This document shows, piece after piece, positions 1 through 7,629 of a DNA stretch of 40,559 nucleotides. The position numbers and the translations under genes are program-made. Origin of the DNA: Bacillus sp. CHD6a (GTDB lineage Bacteria; Bacillota; Bacilli; Bacillales; Bacillaceae_I); NCBI RefSeq assembly GCF_001293645.1, contig NZ_LBMD01000013.1, forward strand, positions 1-40,559. The letters are read 5' to 3'. The first letter of the stretch is position 1; each line of letters starts with the position of its first letter. Under the pieces are notes generated by a model that searched no databases, was not told where the DNA came from, and saw only the letters and a program-made list of their open reading frames with translations.

Positions 1-208
1 GTGAAGGAACGGAAAACGGTAGAAGAGAAGCCGTCTCACCGCCCAAACAGCAGTGAAGGAAGTGAAAACGGTAGGAGAGAACCCCTCTCTCCGCCCGAAC
101 AGCGGTGAAGGAAGTGAAAACGGAAGGAGAGAAGCCGTCTCACCGCCCGAACAGCAGTGAAGGAAGTGAAAACGGTAGGAGAGAAGCCGTCTCTCCGCCC
201 GAAACTCG
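1..208. repeat. 52-bp tandem repeat array, about 4 copies
   Basis: Four consecutive units begin with GTGAAGGAA at 1, 53, 105 and 157, so the period is exactly 52 bp. The array is GC-richer than the surroundings. Each unit contains a small hairpin, for example GGAGAGA-AGCCG-TCTCTCC in unit 4 and GGAGAGA-ACCCC-TCTCTCC in unit 2. Units 1 and 3 have one or two mismatches in the stem. The array begins at the window edge, so the true copy number is unknown. The open reading frame on the minus strand here is a by-product of the repeat. No gene lies in 1-345; bases 209-345 are AT-rich leader sequence for the next gene. Confidence 0.9.
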
Positions 209-345
209 CCCAAGCAAACACAAAACGGTAAAAGATATACCTACTCAACACCTCCTCCTATCAATTTGACCACAAAATCCCCCACACCCCACCAAAAATA
301 AGTTAAAATATACACAATACTCCAAAAAAGGTGGTCCACAATATC

Positions 346-1107
346 ATGACAGAATCAAAAGTCCACACTCACATAGATGATGACCAATACTACTGGTTTA
401 CCATCAACCGCCCCGACAAACGAAATGCCATTGATTATGATGTAATGAACGAATTAAAGTCTTCACTAAATGAAGTAAGAGAAAATTCTGCTATCCGAGC
501 TTTCATCATCACAGGCAGTGGAAATCAATCCTTTTGCTCCGGTGGGGATCTGTCTGTTTTTCATGCATTACATACAAAAGAAGAAGCTTACAGCATGCTT
601 TCTAAAATGGGGAAGATTTTATATGACCTTATGACGCTGCCGGTTCCAACCGTTGCTTTAATTAATGGTACTGCAATAGGGGGAGGCTGTGAAATTGCAT
701 CCGCCTGTGATCAACGCTGGGCTTTGACTCATGCAAAACTTGGATTTGTTCAGGGGAGACTTGGAATCACCACCGGTTGGGGAGGAGCGAGCATGCTGAT
801 GGAAAAAATACCGCATGCAAGTGCTATTAAAATGTTGACTTCAGCCAAAACATATACCGCCAGTGAAGCAGTGGAGTTAGGGTTTATCCAAAAAGTGGTT
901 CCATTCTTTGAACCCCAGTCTTTACAAGAGGATATCGCAATTTCTTCTGCAGTATTGAGAAGCTACAAAAAGAGTTTTATCTCCAGATGGGAACAGACAG
1001 CTTTAAAAGAAAGAATGCTAGCTGAGATAGAGCAATGTTCCGTCCTTTGGGAACAAGATGAACATCACGATGCCGTAAAAGCTTTTCTAGAAAGTAAGAA
1101 AAAATAG
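346..1107 (+). CDS. Enoyl-CoA hydratase/isomerase (crotonase) family protein, possibly an acyl-CoA decarboxylase
   Basis: This 253-aa protein has the crotonase fold. The first oxyanion-hole segment is CSGGDL and the second is GTAIGGGCE, where E116 matches catalytic Glu144 of rat crotonase. The position of Glu164 is Gln (Q136, in FVQGRLG), exactly 20 residues later, so normal hydratase chemistry is unlikely. The following GWGG resembles ethylmalonyl-CoA decarboxylase (ECHDC1-type) proteins more than the usual PGAGG of hydratases. The start is ATG 346, placed behind AAAGGTGG at 327-334; a GTG at 331 lies inside that Shine-Dalgarno and is rejected. The gene stands alone in front of ylbO. The family is sure; the substrate is not. 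A role in removing wrongly carboxylated acyl-CoAs would suit the carboxylase operon 2 kb downstream, but that is inference. Confidence 0.85.
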   Translation: MTESKVHTHIDDDQYYWFTINRPDKRNAIDYDVMNELKSSLNEVRENSAIRAFIITGSGNQSFCSGGDLSVFHALHTKEEAYSMLSKMGKILYDLMTLPVPTVALINGTAIGGGCEIASACDQRWALTHAKLGFVQGRLGITTGWGGASMLMEKIPHASAIKMLTSAKTYTASEAVELGFIQKVVPFFEPQSLQEDIAISSAVLRSYKKSFISRWEQTALKERMLAEIEQCSVLWEQDEHHDAVKAFLESKKK

Positions 1108-1196
1108 AATAAAGGGCATTTTAGTCAACACGTAGTCTATCTTTTCTATTACACGCATATGTATAGGTAAAAAAAGTGTGTAAGGGGGATAGCAAT

Positions 1197-1814
1197 ATGT
1201 CTACTGTTCGTCAAGATGCTTGGACTCAAGATGAAGATTTATTGTTGGCGGAAGTGGTTTTACGATATATAAGAGAAGGCGGAACCCAATTGACGGCGTT
1301 TGAGGAAGTGGGGAAAAAGCTTTCTCGAACATCTGCTGCTTGCGGTTTTAGGTGGAATTCTTATGTGAGGAAACAATATGCAACAGGAATTGAATTGGCG
1401 AAGAAACAACGGAAAGAGTTGAAAAAAGAGCAAGCTGCTCCTCAACCTGTTGCCTTTGAAAATGATTTCGGTGCAATCAATAATAAATTATATGCAGGAG
1501 ATAACCTGACAATTTCAGCTGTAATCAGTTACTTAAATCATCTAGAGCAATTAGAAAATGAATATACAAAAATCAAAGAAGAGAATCAAAGCCTGAAAAA
1601 GCAAGTGGAGCAGCTAGAAGCTGACCTTAAACATATAGCAGAGGCAAAGTTGGAACTGGAATCATCCATGAATTTGGTAGAAGAGGATTACCGTGCATTA
1701 ATTGAAATCATGGAGCGCGCCAGGAAAATGGTTGTACTTCAAGATGATGAAAAAAACAAAAAAGTGAAATTCCAAATGGATCGTAACGGAAATTTGGAAA
1801 GAGTGGAGAAATAG
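1197..1814 (+). CDS. ylbO: RsfA/YlbO family Myb-like transcriptional regulator
   Basis: A 205-aa protein. Residues about 5-60 form a Myb/SANT-like DNA-binding domain, with conserved Trp and Asp/Glu residues in the first helix (AWTQDEDLLL) and a second Trp in CGFRWNSYV. Residues about 115-175 are a heptad-rich coiled coil (YLNHLEQLENEY onward). This is the layout of RsfA, the prespore regulator of sigma-F genes in Bacillus, and of its paralogue YlbO, which occupies this place upstream of ylbP and panE in B. subtilis. The ATG at 1197 follows AAGGGGGA at 1182-1189; an upstream start at 1176 has no ribosome-binding site. A terminator follows at 1830. The target genes cannot be read from the sequence. 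Confidence 0.85.
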   Translation: MSTVRQDAWTQDEDLLLAEVVLRYIREGGTQLTAFEEVGKKLSRTSAACGFRWNSYVRKQYATGIELAKKQRKELKKEQAAPQPVAFENDFGAINNKLYAGDNLTISAVISYLNHLEQLENEYTKIKEENQSLKKQVEQLEADLKHIAEAKLELESSMNLVEEDYRALIEIMERARKMVVLQDDEKNKKVKFQMDRNGNLERVEK

Positions 1815-1829
1815 CATTATTAGAGTAAG

Positions 1830-1856
1830 ACCATCCTTTTGAAGGGTGGTTTTTTC
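1830..1856 (+). terminator. Rho-independent terminator after ylbO
   Basis: ACCATCC (1830-1836) pairs with GGGTGGT (1844-1850) with one G-T pair, followed directly by a run of T (1850-1855). It lies 15 bp past the ylbO stop. Confidence 0.8.
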
Positions 1857-2150
1857 TTTGGTTATGGACTGCTAGAAATTCTGGGAAAAAACTTTCCCTT
1901 ATGGTTCTCTAAAAGCCCGAAGAAAGGGAGACCCCAATTGATAAGTCCAATAAAACAATTCTATCCGCTCGAACGACACGAGAATCCCTTTGAAATGTTT
2001 AATAGAATGATTATATTCAACTGAATTTCATAGGTATGCCCATATAATGTACAATAGAAATGAGTAATAAAAACACATTAGAGAGATTTAGTTGTATAAT
2101 GAAAAAGTAATGGAATGATCTGGATGGTCTTTGAAAGGAGAGATAGCATT
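1857..2150. other. Gene-free stretch upstream of the DCC-family gene
   Basis: The 336-bp gap between ylbO and the next gene holds the terminator and then AT-rich sequence. TATAAT occurs at 2043-2048 and again at 2095-2100; the second is the likelier -10 for the gene at 2151, but neither has a good -35 hexamer. No RNA gene or repeat was seen. Confidence 0.4.
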
Positions 2151-2564
2151 ATGCCGGAGATTCATAATACGGAACACTCAATTCTTCTTTTTGATGGGGT
2201 ATGTAATTTGTGCAATGCGTTGGTGCCGTTTGTGATCCAACGTGATAAAGGATCAACTTTTAAATTTGCTTCCCTTCAGTCAGAAGTAGGACAAACCATA
2301 TTAAAGGAGCATTCTCTCCCGGTGGATCAGTTTGATAGCTTTTATTTTGTGGATGGCAATAAATTATATACCAAGTCGACAGCTGACTTAAAAGTGGCCA
2401 AAAATTTAGATGGTGGATGGAAGCTTTTCTACCCACTCATCTTAATACCTAAACCCATAAGAGATATGATTTATTCTTTTATTGCCAAAAACCGATATAG
2501 ATGGTTCGGAAAGAAAGACCAATGCATGTTGCCAAATCCAGAAATGAAAAAAAGATTCTTATAG
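2151..2564 (+). CDS. DCC family thiol-disulfide oxidoreductase-like protein (DUF393)
   Basis: A 137-aa protein with the family hallmark near the N-terminus, DGVCNLCN (residues about 13-20), whose DxxCxxC gives the DCC name. The family is related to thioredoxin-like proteins and YuxK of B. subtilis belongs to it; the substrate is not established. The ATG at 2151 is chosen because AAAGGAGAG at 2134-2142 stands 8 nt before it; an upstream in-frame start at 2115 has no such signal. It is monocistronic and ends in a terminator shared with the convergent ylbP. Confidence 0.85.
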   Translation: MPEIHNTEHSILLFDGVCNLCNALVPFVIQRDKGSTFKFASLQSEVGQTILKEHSLPVDQFDSFYFVDGNKLYTKSTADLKVAKNLDGGWKLFYPLILIPKPIRDMIYSFIAKNRYRWFGKKDQCMLPNPEMKKRFL

Positions 2565-2581
2565 GTGAAAAAAGAAAAGAA

Positions 2582-2622
2582 AAAGGTAATTGCCGGCCAA
2601 GTACACAGCAATTACCTTTTTT
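2582..2622. terminator. Bidirectional terminator between DUF393 gene and ylbP
   Basis: A perfect 12-bp stem: AAAGGTAATTGC (2582-2593) and GCAATTACCTTT (2608-2619). A T run follows on the plus strand and another on the minus strand, so it can end transcription of both convergent genes. Confidence 0.9.
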
Positions 2623-2625
2623 TAT

Positions 2626-3120
2626 TTAATCTGTCGTTTCCTCTTTTGTAGAGACTCTATCTTGAGCCTTAACTCCTTCTGGATACCACACAAGCGGATT
2701 TTCTCCTAAATCGCGTTCCACATCATAATGTACAGAAGTGAATCCCATACGATTCCAGAAGTCCGCCGATTTGACTCGAGGGTTCGTTTTGATTGGGAGC
2801 CCAAACCCTTTCGCGAAATCAACTAATTCTTTGCCAAAGCCTTTGCGCTGGTAGTTAGATAATACTTCTAGTTTCCATAACTCTAAATAATCTTGGCGAG
2901 GTTCGAAATATTTATCAAGTTCTTTAGAAACACGGTAGAGACTCATTCTTGCTACAAGTTTTTCACCATAATAAATACCATAGAAGGGTGATTCGCTGTC
3001 ATTCTCGATAATGTTATCTTGTAGGTCTTCTAACATAGATAGTTCCTGTATGCCGTATTCCCTGAACTGTTTGAACTCTTCCAATGTTTTATAGTTAATT
3101 GATAGTTTTTTAACTGTCAT
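2626..3120 (-). CDS. ylbP: GNAT family N-acetyltransferase (YlbP type)
   Basis: A 164-aa acetyltransferase. The acetyl-CoA binding loop is YQRKGFGKEL (motif A, Q/RxxGxG/A) at about residues 91-100, preceded by the beta-strand LELWKLEVL. A FWNRMGF segment near residue 125 is typical of the motif B end of the fold. B. subtilis YlbP is of the same size and sits next to panE; its substrate is unknown. The ATG at 3120 (reading leftwards) is 8 nt after AAGGGGG; a TTG two codons upstream is too close to that site. It is the only minus-strand gene of the window and diverges from the carboxylase operon, sharing its control region at 3121-3337. Confidence 0.9.
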   Translation of the reverse strand: MTVKKLSINYKTLEEFKQFREYGIQELSMLEDLQDNIIENDSESPFYGIYYGEKLVARMSLYRVSKELDKYFEPRQDYLELWKLEVLSNYQRKGFGKELVDFAKGFGLPIKTNPRVKSADFWNRMGFTSVHYDVERDLGENPLVWYPEGVKAQDRVSTKEETTD

Positions 3121-3147
3121 ATACAATTCCCCCTTGATTATATCTAA

Positions 3148-3161
3148 TGGAAGCGCCTACC
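3148..3161. promoter_or_regulatory. Weak cre-like site (CcpA)
   Basis: TGGAAGCGCCTACC agrees with the catabolite-responsive element consensus at its core (GnAAGCG) but misses two or three positions. It lies between ylbP and the carboxylase operon, about 90 bp before a better site. Confidence 0.25.
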
Positions 3162-3238
3162 TCTATACATATTAGGCAGAATGGTTTATTTTAATATTAA
3201 TTATATAACAAAAAAACAAAAAATTCTGCAATAATTTT

Positions 3239-3252
3239 AGAAAGCGCTTGCA
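3239..3252. promoter_or_regulatory. Candidate cre site (CcpA) upstream of the carboxylase operon
   Basis: AGAAAGCGCTTGCA fits the Bacillus cre consensus TGWNANCGNTNWCA at all but two defined positions (1 and 12) and has the symmetric AAGCGCTT core. It lies 86 bp before the biotin carboxylase start, so CcpA could repress the operon in glucose. A clear AAAGGAGG follows at 3256-3263 without a gene behind it: the first ATG (3277) is followed at once by a TAG stop. Confidence 0.5.
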
Positions 3253-3337
3253 ATCAAAGGAGGAAATCGAAGAATTATGTAGAAATAGTAGTTTGTTAGG
3301 ATTTAAATTGCAAGTTCTTTAGAAAGGGGATTACTCC

Positions 3338-4681
3338 ATGCAAAAAATACTGATTGCTAATCGAGGAGAAATTGCAGAAAGAATCATACGAACATGTCAG
3401 CGATTAGGGGTAGAAACAGTTGCTATATATTCAGATGCTGATAAGGATTTGCCTTATGTTCAGCAAGCGACAGTAGCTAGACATGTAGGTGAGGCCCCGC
3501 CTCAAAAATCATATTTAAACGTTGAACGGATTTTGGAAATCGCAAAAGAAGAAAATGTGGATGCAGTTCATCCAGGCTACGGTTTTTTATCGGAGAATGG
3601 GGAATTTGCACAAGCGCTTCATGATGCAGGATTAACTTTTATCGGCCCAAATGTTGATGTCATTAAGTTAATGGGAGATAAATTATCTTCCCGCAGAGCG
3701 ATGATTAAAGCTGGTGTACCTGTCGTTCCGGGCTCTGAACAGCCTGTGGAATCATTGGAGGAAGCGTTGGTTCTTGCAGAAAAAATTGGTTTCCCTGTAA
3801 TGTTAAAAGCAAGTGGGGGAGGCGGTGGAATTGGAATGCACCGCTGTGAAAACAAACAGGATATCGAGAATACTTTCGAACAGACCAAGAAACGAGCGAA
3901 AGCTTATTTCAAAAATGAAGATATGTTTATTGAAAAATACGTGGGTAATGCCAAGCATATAGAGGTGCAGATCTTTGGAGATGCACATGGTAATGTCGTA
4001 CATATGTTTGAAAGGAACTGCTCTGTTCAAAGGCGGAATCAAAAGGTTATTGAGGAAGCACAGAGTCCGGCAATGAGCGAAGAGGCTCGAATAAAGATTT
4101 GTGAAGCTGCTGTTTTGGCTGCAAAGGAAGTAGGTTACAAGAATGCAGGAACTGTGGAGTTCATTATGGATGAAGAGGAAAATTTTTATTTCCTTGAAAT
4201 GAATACCAGGCTGCAGGTTGAACACCCGATTACGGAGTGCATCACTGGCCTTGATCTTGTAGAATGGCAACTTAATGTGGCGGCAGGGGAAAAACTTCCG
4301 CTGCAACAGGAGGAAATCACAAGCACTGGACACGCGATAGAGTTTCGTCTATATGCAGAAGATCCAGTCAAATTCTTTCCTTCTCCAGGTCTCATTACAA
4401 AATGGCTCCTTCCGAGTGAAAAAGGAGTCAGGGTCGACAGCGGCTATGGTCCTGATCTAAAAGTAACACCGTTTTATGACCCAATGATTGCTAAGATTAT
4501 CGTTTCCGGTGAGACAAGAGAAGCGACAATAGAAAGGGCAAAAGAGTATTTGAGAGCAGCTTCAGTTGAAGGAATCAAAACGAATCTTCCGTTTTTGATT
4601 CACGCCCTTGAGGCAGATGATTTTGTCTCAGGTCATTATCATACCGGTTTCATTCAGTCGATGAAACCTATTACAACTTAA
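3338..4681 (+). CDS. accC: Biotin carboxylase subunit of an acyl-CoA carboxylase
   Basis: A 447-aa AccC-type protein that makes carboxybiotin from ATP and bicarbonate. The N-terminal biotin carboxylase domain (about 1-110, starting KILIANRGEIAERI) is followed by the ATP-grasp domain with the glycine-rich loop K157ASGGGGG, the HIEVQIFGD and ERNCSVQRRNQK signatures and the catalytic EMNTRLQVEHP (R291). The C-terminal domain spans about 330-445. Length matches the family. The ATG at 3338 has AGAAAGGGGA before it. It leads a three-gene operon with a free biotin carrier and a carboxyltransferase. The paralogue organisation (separate 70-aa carrier) is like B. subtilis yngH-yngHB-yngE rather than the housekeeping accBC, so this is probably not the fatty-acid synthesis enzyme. 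Confidence 0.92.
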   Translation: MQKILIANRGEIAERIIRTCQRLGVETVAIYSDADKDLPYVQQATVARHVGEAPPQKSYLNVERILEIAKEENVDAVHPGYGFLSENGEFAQALHDAGLTFIGPNVDVIKLMGDKLSSRRAMIKAGVPVVPGSEQPVESLEEALVLAEKIGFPVMLKASGGGGGIGMHRCENKQDIENTFEQTKKRAKAYFKNEDMFIEKYVGNAKHIEVQIFGDAHGNVVHMFERNCSVQRRNQKVIEEAQSPAMSEEARIKICEAAVLAAKEVGYKNAGTVEFIMDEEENFYFLEMNTRLQVEHPITECITGLDLVEWQLNVAAGEKLPLQQEEITSTGHAIEFRLYAEDPVKFFPSPGLITKWLLPSEKGVRVDSGYGPDLKVTPFYDPMIAKIIVSGETREATIERAKEYLRAASVEGIKTNLPFLIHALEADDFVSGHYHTGFIQSMKPITT

Positions 4682-4715
4682 AACAATTACAACACGAGAT
4701 CAGGAGGAAATTACA

Positions 4716-4928
4716 ATGAAAAAAGTGGAAGCAGCAATGGCAGGTACAGTTTGGAAAGTGTTAGTGGGAGTTGGCGATGAAGTGACAGCAGGTCAAACAG
4801 TTATTATTTTAGAGTCCATGAAAATGGAGATTCCAGTGGAAGTGATGATGAACGGGAAAGTGGCCAGCATTTCTACGGCAGAAGGCGAATTCGTAAATGA
4901 TGGAGATGTGCTGCTGGAATTGGAATAG
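4716..4928 (+). CDS. Biotin/lipoyl attachment protein (biotin carboxyl carrier)
   Basis: A 70-aa protein made only of the biotinyl domain. ESMKME at residues 33-38 places the biotinylated lysine at K36. It resembles YngHB of B. subtilis in length and position and shuttles carboxybiotin between the two neighbouring enzymes. AGGAGG at 4702-4707 serves the ATG at 4716; the gaps to its neighbours are only about 35 bp, consistent with one transcript. Confidence 0.93.
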   Translation: MKKVEAAMAGTVWKVLVGVGDEVTAGQTVIILESMKMEIPVEVMMNGKVASISTAEGEFVNDGDVLLELE

Positions 4929-4964
4929 TATTTTACAACGTTGAGAAGAAAGCGGGGGATTAAG

Positions 4965-6509
4965 ATGATAAAAACCACCACTGATTTAGAACAAGAGTTT
5001 CAAGAAACAGTTGAAACGATTAAGAGCGGCGGAAGTGAGAAATATCACGAGAAATTAAAGGAACAAAACAAATTATTTGTTCGTGACCGCCTTGCTCTTT
5101 TATTTGACAACGGACAATACGAGGAGGATGGACTTTTTGCCAATAATAAAGCCAAAGGTCTTCCTGCTGATGGTGTTGTAACGGCAATAGGGAAAGTAAA
5201 TGGTCAGACAGTTTGTGTGATGGCAAATGACTCTACTGTTAAGGCGGGCTCATGGGGAGCAAGAACGGTAGAAAAAATTATTAGAATTCAAGAAACTGCC
5301 GAAAAGTTAATGGTTCCGATTCTTTATCTAGTTGACTCTGCCGGAGCGAGAATAACAGACCAGCTAGATATGTTCCCAAATAGACGTGGAGCAGGAAAAA
5401 TCTTTTATAACCAAGTGAAACTTTCCGGAATGGTACCTCAAATTTGTCTATTATTCGGCCCATCTGCTGCTGGAGGTGCATATATCCCGGCTTTCTGTGA
5501 CATTGTTGTGATGGTGGACGGAAATGCATCCATGTACTTGGGATCACCGCGGATGGCGGAAAAGGTAATTGGGGAGAAGGTTACATTGGAGGAAATGGGT
5601 GGAGCGAGAATGCACTGCTCTGTCAGTGGTTGTGGAGATGTCCTCGCTGCTTCAGAAGAAGAAGCTATTCAGCAAGCCCGTAAGTATCTGGAATATTTTC
5701 CTGGCAGTTACCAAGAAAAGACGAAAGAAGTAGATCCTGTTAACCCAAAAGAAGGAAGAGCGCTGACAGATATTATCCCTGTAAATCAAAACGCGCCATT
5801 TGATATGTATGAAGCGATCGATCAGTTGATTGATGCAAACAGTTTCTTTGAAATAAAGAGATTATTCGCACCTGAATTAATAACCGGCTTTGCACGCATG
5901 GATGGAAAGGTTGTCGGGATTATTGCAAACCAGCCAAAAGTGAAGGGTGGAGTACTTTTTGTCGATTCTGCTGACAAAGGAGCGAAATTCATTCAGCTTT
6001 GTGATGCCTACCACATTCCTTTACTGTTCCTTGCAGATGTTCCAGGTTTCATGATTGGCACAAAAGTGGAACGCGCAGGTATTATCCGCCATGGAGCTAA
6101 ACTCATTGCAGCGATGAGTTCCGCAACGGTTCCGAAAATTTCTGTGGTGGTTAGAAAAGCTTATGGAGCTGGACTTTATGCGATGGCAGGCCCAGCATTT
6201 GAACCAGATTGCTGCATTGCACTTCCAACTGCACAAATAGCAGTAATGGGACCAGAAGCGGCAGTCAATGCGGTATACTCCAACAAAATTAATGAAATTG
6301 AAGATCCAAAAGAAAGAATTGCTTTTGTACAAGAAAAGCACCAAGAATATAAGGAGCATATCGATATCTATAAGTTAGCTTCTGAAATGATTGTAGATGA
6401 TATTGTTCCTGCAAAAGAACTGCGAAGTGTATTGATTAGCCGCTTCCATTATTACTCAAGCAAGCAAATGACATTTAGTCATCGTAAACACCCGGTTTAT
6501 CCTGTGTGA
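4965..6509 (+). CDS. Acyl-CoA carboxylase carboxyltransferase subunit (propionyl/methylcrotonyl-type)
   Basis: A 514-aa carboxyltransferase with both halves of the crotonase-like fold: N-terminal part with SAGARITDQ and GPSAAGGAYIPAF, C-terminal part with ADVPGFMIGTKVERAGIIRHGAK and KAYGAGLYAMAGP. It moves CO2 from carboxybiotin to an acyl-CoA. The family includes propionyl-CoA carboxylase beta, methylcrotonyl-CoA carboxylase beta, YngE and methylmalonyl-CoA decarboxylase alpha. No decarboxylase membrane subunit is present and a biotin carboxylase is, so the carboxylase direction is favoured. The acyl substrate cannot be decided. The ATG at 4965 (behind GCGGGGGAT) is preferred over TTG 4941. 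Confidence 0.9.
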   Translation: MIKTTTDLEQEFQETVETIKSGGSEKYHEKLKEQNKLFVRDRLALLFDNGQYEEDGLFANNKAKGLPADGVVTAIGKVNGQTVCVMANDSTVKAGSWGARTVEKIIRIQETAEKLMVPILYLVDSAGARITDQLDMFPNRRGAGKIFYNQVKLSGMVPQICLLFGPSAAGGAYIPAFCDIVVMVDGNASMYLGSPRMAEKVIGEKVTLEEMGGARMHCSVSGCGDVLAASEEEAIQQARKYLEYFPGSYQEKTKEVDPVNPKEGRALTDIIPVNQNAPFDMYEAIDQLIDANSFFEIKRLFAPELITGFARMDGKVVGIIANQPKVKGGVLFVDSADKGAKFIQLCDAYHIPLLFLADVPGFMIGTKVERAGIIRHGAKLIAAMSSATVPKISVVVRKAYGAGLYAMAGPAFEPDCCIALPTAQIAVMGPEAAVNAVYSNKINEIEDPKERIAFVQEKHQEYKEHIDIYKLASEMIVDDIVPAKELRSVLISRFHYYSSKQMTFSHRKHPVYPV

Positions 6510-6515
6510 AAAATG

Positions 6516-6550
6516 TCCAGTGCCCATTTGTGGCACTGGATATTTTTTAT
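6516..6550 (+). terminator. Terminator of the carboxylase operon
   Basis: A perfect 9-bp stem TCCAGTGCC (6516-6524) / GGCACTGGA (6532-6540) followed by TATTTTTT, a few bases after the carboxyltransferase stop. Confidence 0.9.
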
Positions 6551-6638
6551 GTGCAAGATACCCTCAGGGAAAAGAACAGTACCCCCACTAACAATAAATT
6601 GGTACAATAGAGAAAATAGGACTAAAGAAGGGGATACG

Positions 6639-7568
6639 ATGAATATTGGAATCATTGGCGGAGGTGCTGTCGGCCTTCTATATGCCTCCCAGTTATCAAC
6701 ACAATTTGCTGTCACTCTTTATGTTAAGCGACAAGTACAACAACAACTACTAAAAGAGCAAGGGATAACTGTCCTGCACCATGAAAACGGGAATGAAACA
6801 AGAAAAGTTAAAGTCATGATGTGGGAGAACGATACTCCTTTAAAGGACGATTTAATCATTGTTGCAACAAAGCAATATGGCCTTACTGCCATCCTCCCTG
6901 TCCTAAAAATGTGCACAAGAGACCAATCAATCCTTTTTCTCCAAAATGGAATGTCACATATTGATTTGCTCGAACAGTTTTCCAAACCTCAAATTTTAGT
7001 AGGGGTAGTAGAGCATGGTGTAAAGAAAATCAACGATTGCACCGTCATGTGGACAGGTAAAGGGCGTACAAAAATAGCAGGTTACCCTGTGACAAACAAA
7101 GACCGGCATGCTGCTGCTTTCTTTGTTAATGGTTGGTTGGATTCAATCGGTGTAAATTTTCCACTTGAAGTGTGCATGGATTATTACGGTATGATGATTG
7201 AAAAATTGCTTGTTAACGCTATCATAAACCCTTTGACAGCTATATTTGATGTTCGTAATGGAGAGCTGTTATTAAATCAATACTATCAAAACTGCATGAA
7301 GCGGTTATATAATGAGATGGATTTTTTGGTTCAAAAAGATAATAGGGAGCACATGTGGAATCATATCTGTTCCATTTGCGAGAAAACAGCGGAAAACAGC
7401 TCTTCTATGAAGCGGGATATAAATGCAGGGAGAGAAACCGAAGTCGATGCGATTTTGGGATATATGATAAACTTGGCTGAAAAACAAGGAAAATCAGTTC
7501 CGCTAACAGAATTTATGTATGAAGCTGTTAAAGGGCTACAACATAATGCAAGCTGTAAATACCTCTAA
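6639..7568 (+). CDS. panE: 2-dehydropantoate 2-reductase
   Basis: A 309-aa ketopantoate reductase-family protein that would reduce 2-dehydropantoate to pantoate with NADPH in pantothenate and coenzyme A synthesis. The N-terminus is a Rossmann motif, GIIGGGAVG (residues 4-12). The central IEKLLVNAIINPLTA contains the conserved lysine and asparagine of the active site. The C-terminal helical domain ends in TEVDAILGYM, the usual substrate-binding segment (consensus E-x-D-x-x-x-G). Start ATG 6639 follows AAGAAGGGGATACG. A B. subtilis panE (ylbQ) gene has the same location upstream of bshC. The terminator before it makes it the start of a new transcript. Confidence 0.9.
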   Translation: MNIGIIGGGAVGLLYASQLSTQFAVTLYVKRQVQQQLLKEQGITVLHHENGNETRKVKVMMWENDTPLKDDLIIVATKQYGLTAILPVLKMCTRDQSILFLQNGMSHIDLLEQFSKPQILVGVVEHGVKKINDCTVMWTGKGRTKIAGYPVTNKDRHAAAFFVNGWLDSIGVNFPLEVCMDYYGMMIEKLLVNAIINPLTAIFDVRNGELLLNQYYQNCMKRLYNEMDFLVQKDNREHMWNHICSICEKTAENSSSMKRDINAGRETEVDAILGYMINLAEKQGKSVPLTEFMYEAVKGLQHNASCKYL

Positions 7569-7629
7569 TGCTTATTCATCCTGCTTGTACAAAAAAATAA
7601 TCAAGTAAGTGAAAAGAGGTATGGTAAAA

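Noticed and set aside
36-251. Open reading frame on the minus strand in the left array
   Set aside because: It is made by the 52-bp repeat (52 is not a multiple of 3, so the frame is only open by chance) and has no ribosome-binding site or recognisable domain.
1839-2024. 61-codon reading frame after ylbO
   Set aside because: It begins inside the ylbO terminator stem, has no family resemblance and no Shine-Dalgarno.
3803-4333. 176-codon minus-strand frame inside the biotin carboxylase gene
   Set aside because: It is antisense to a well-conserved enzyme, has no ribosome-binding site, and its composition follows from the opposite frame.
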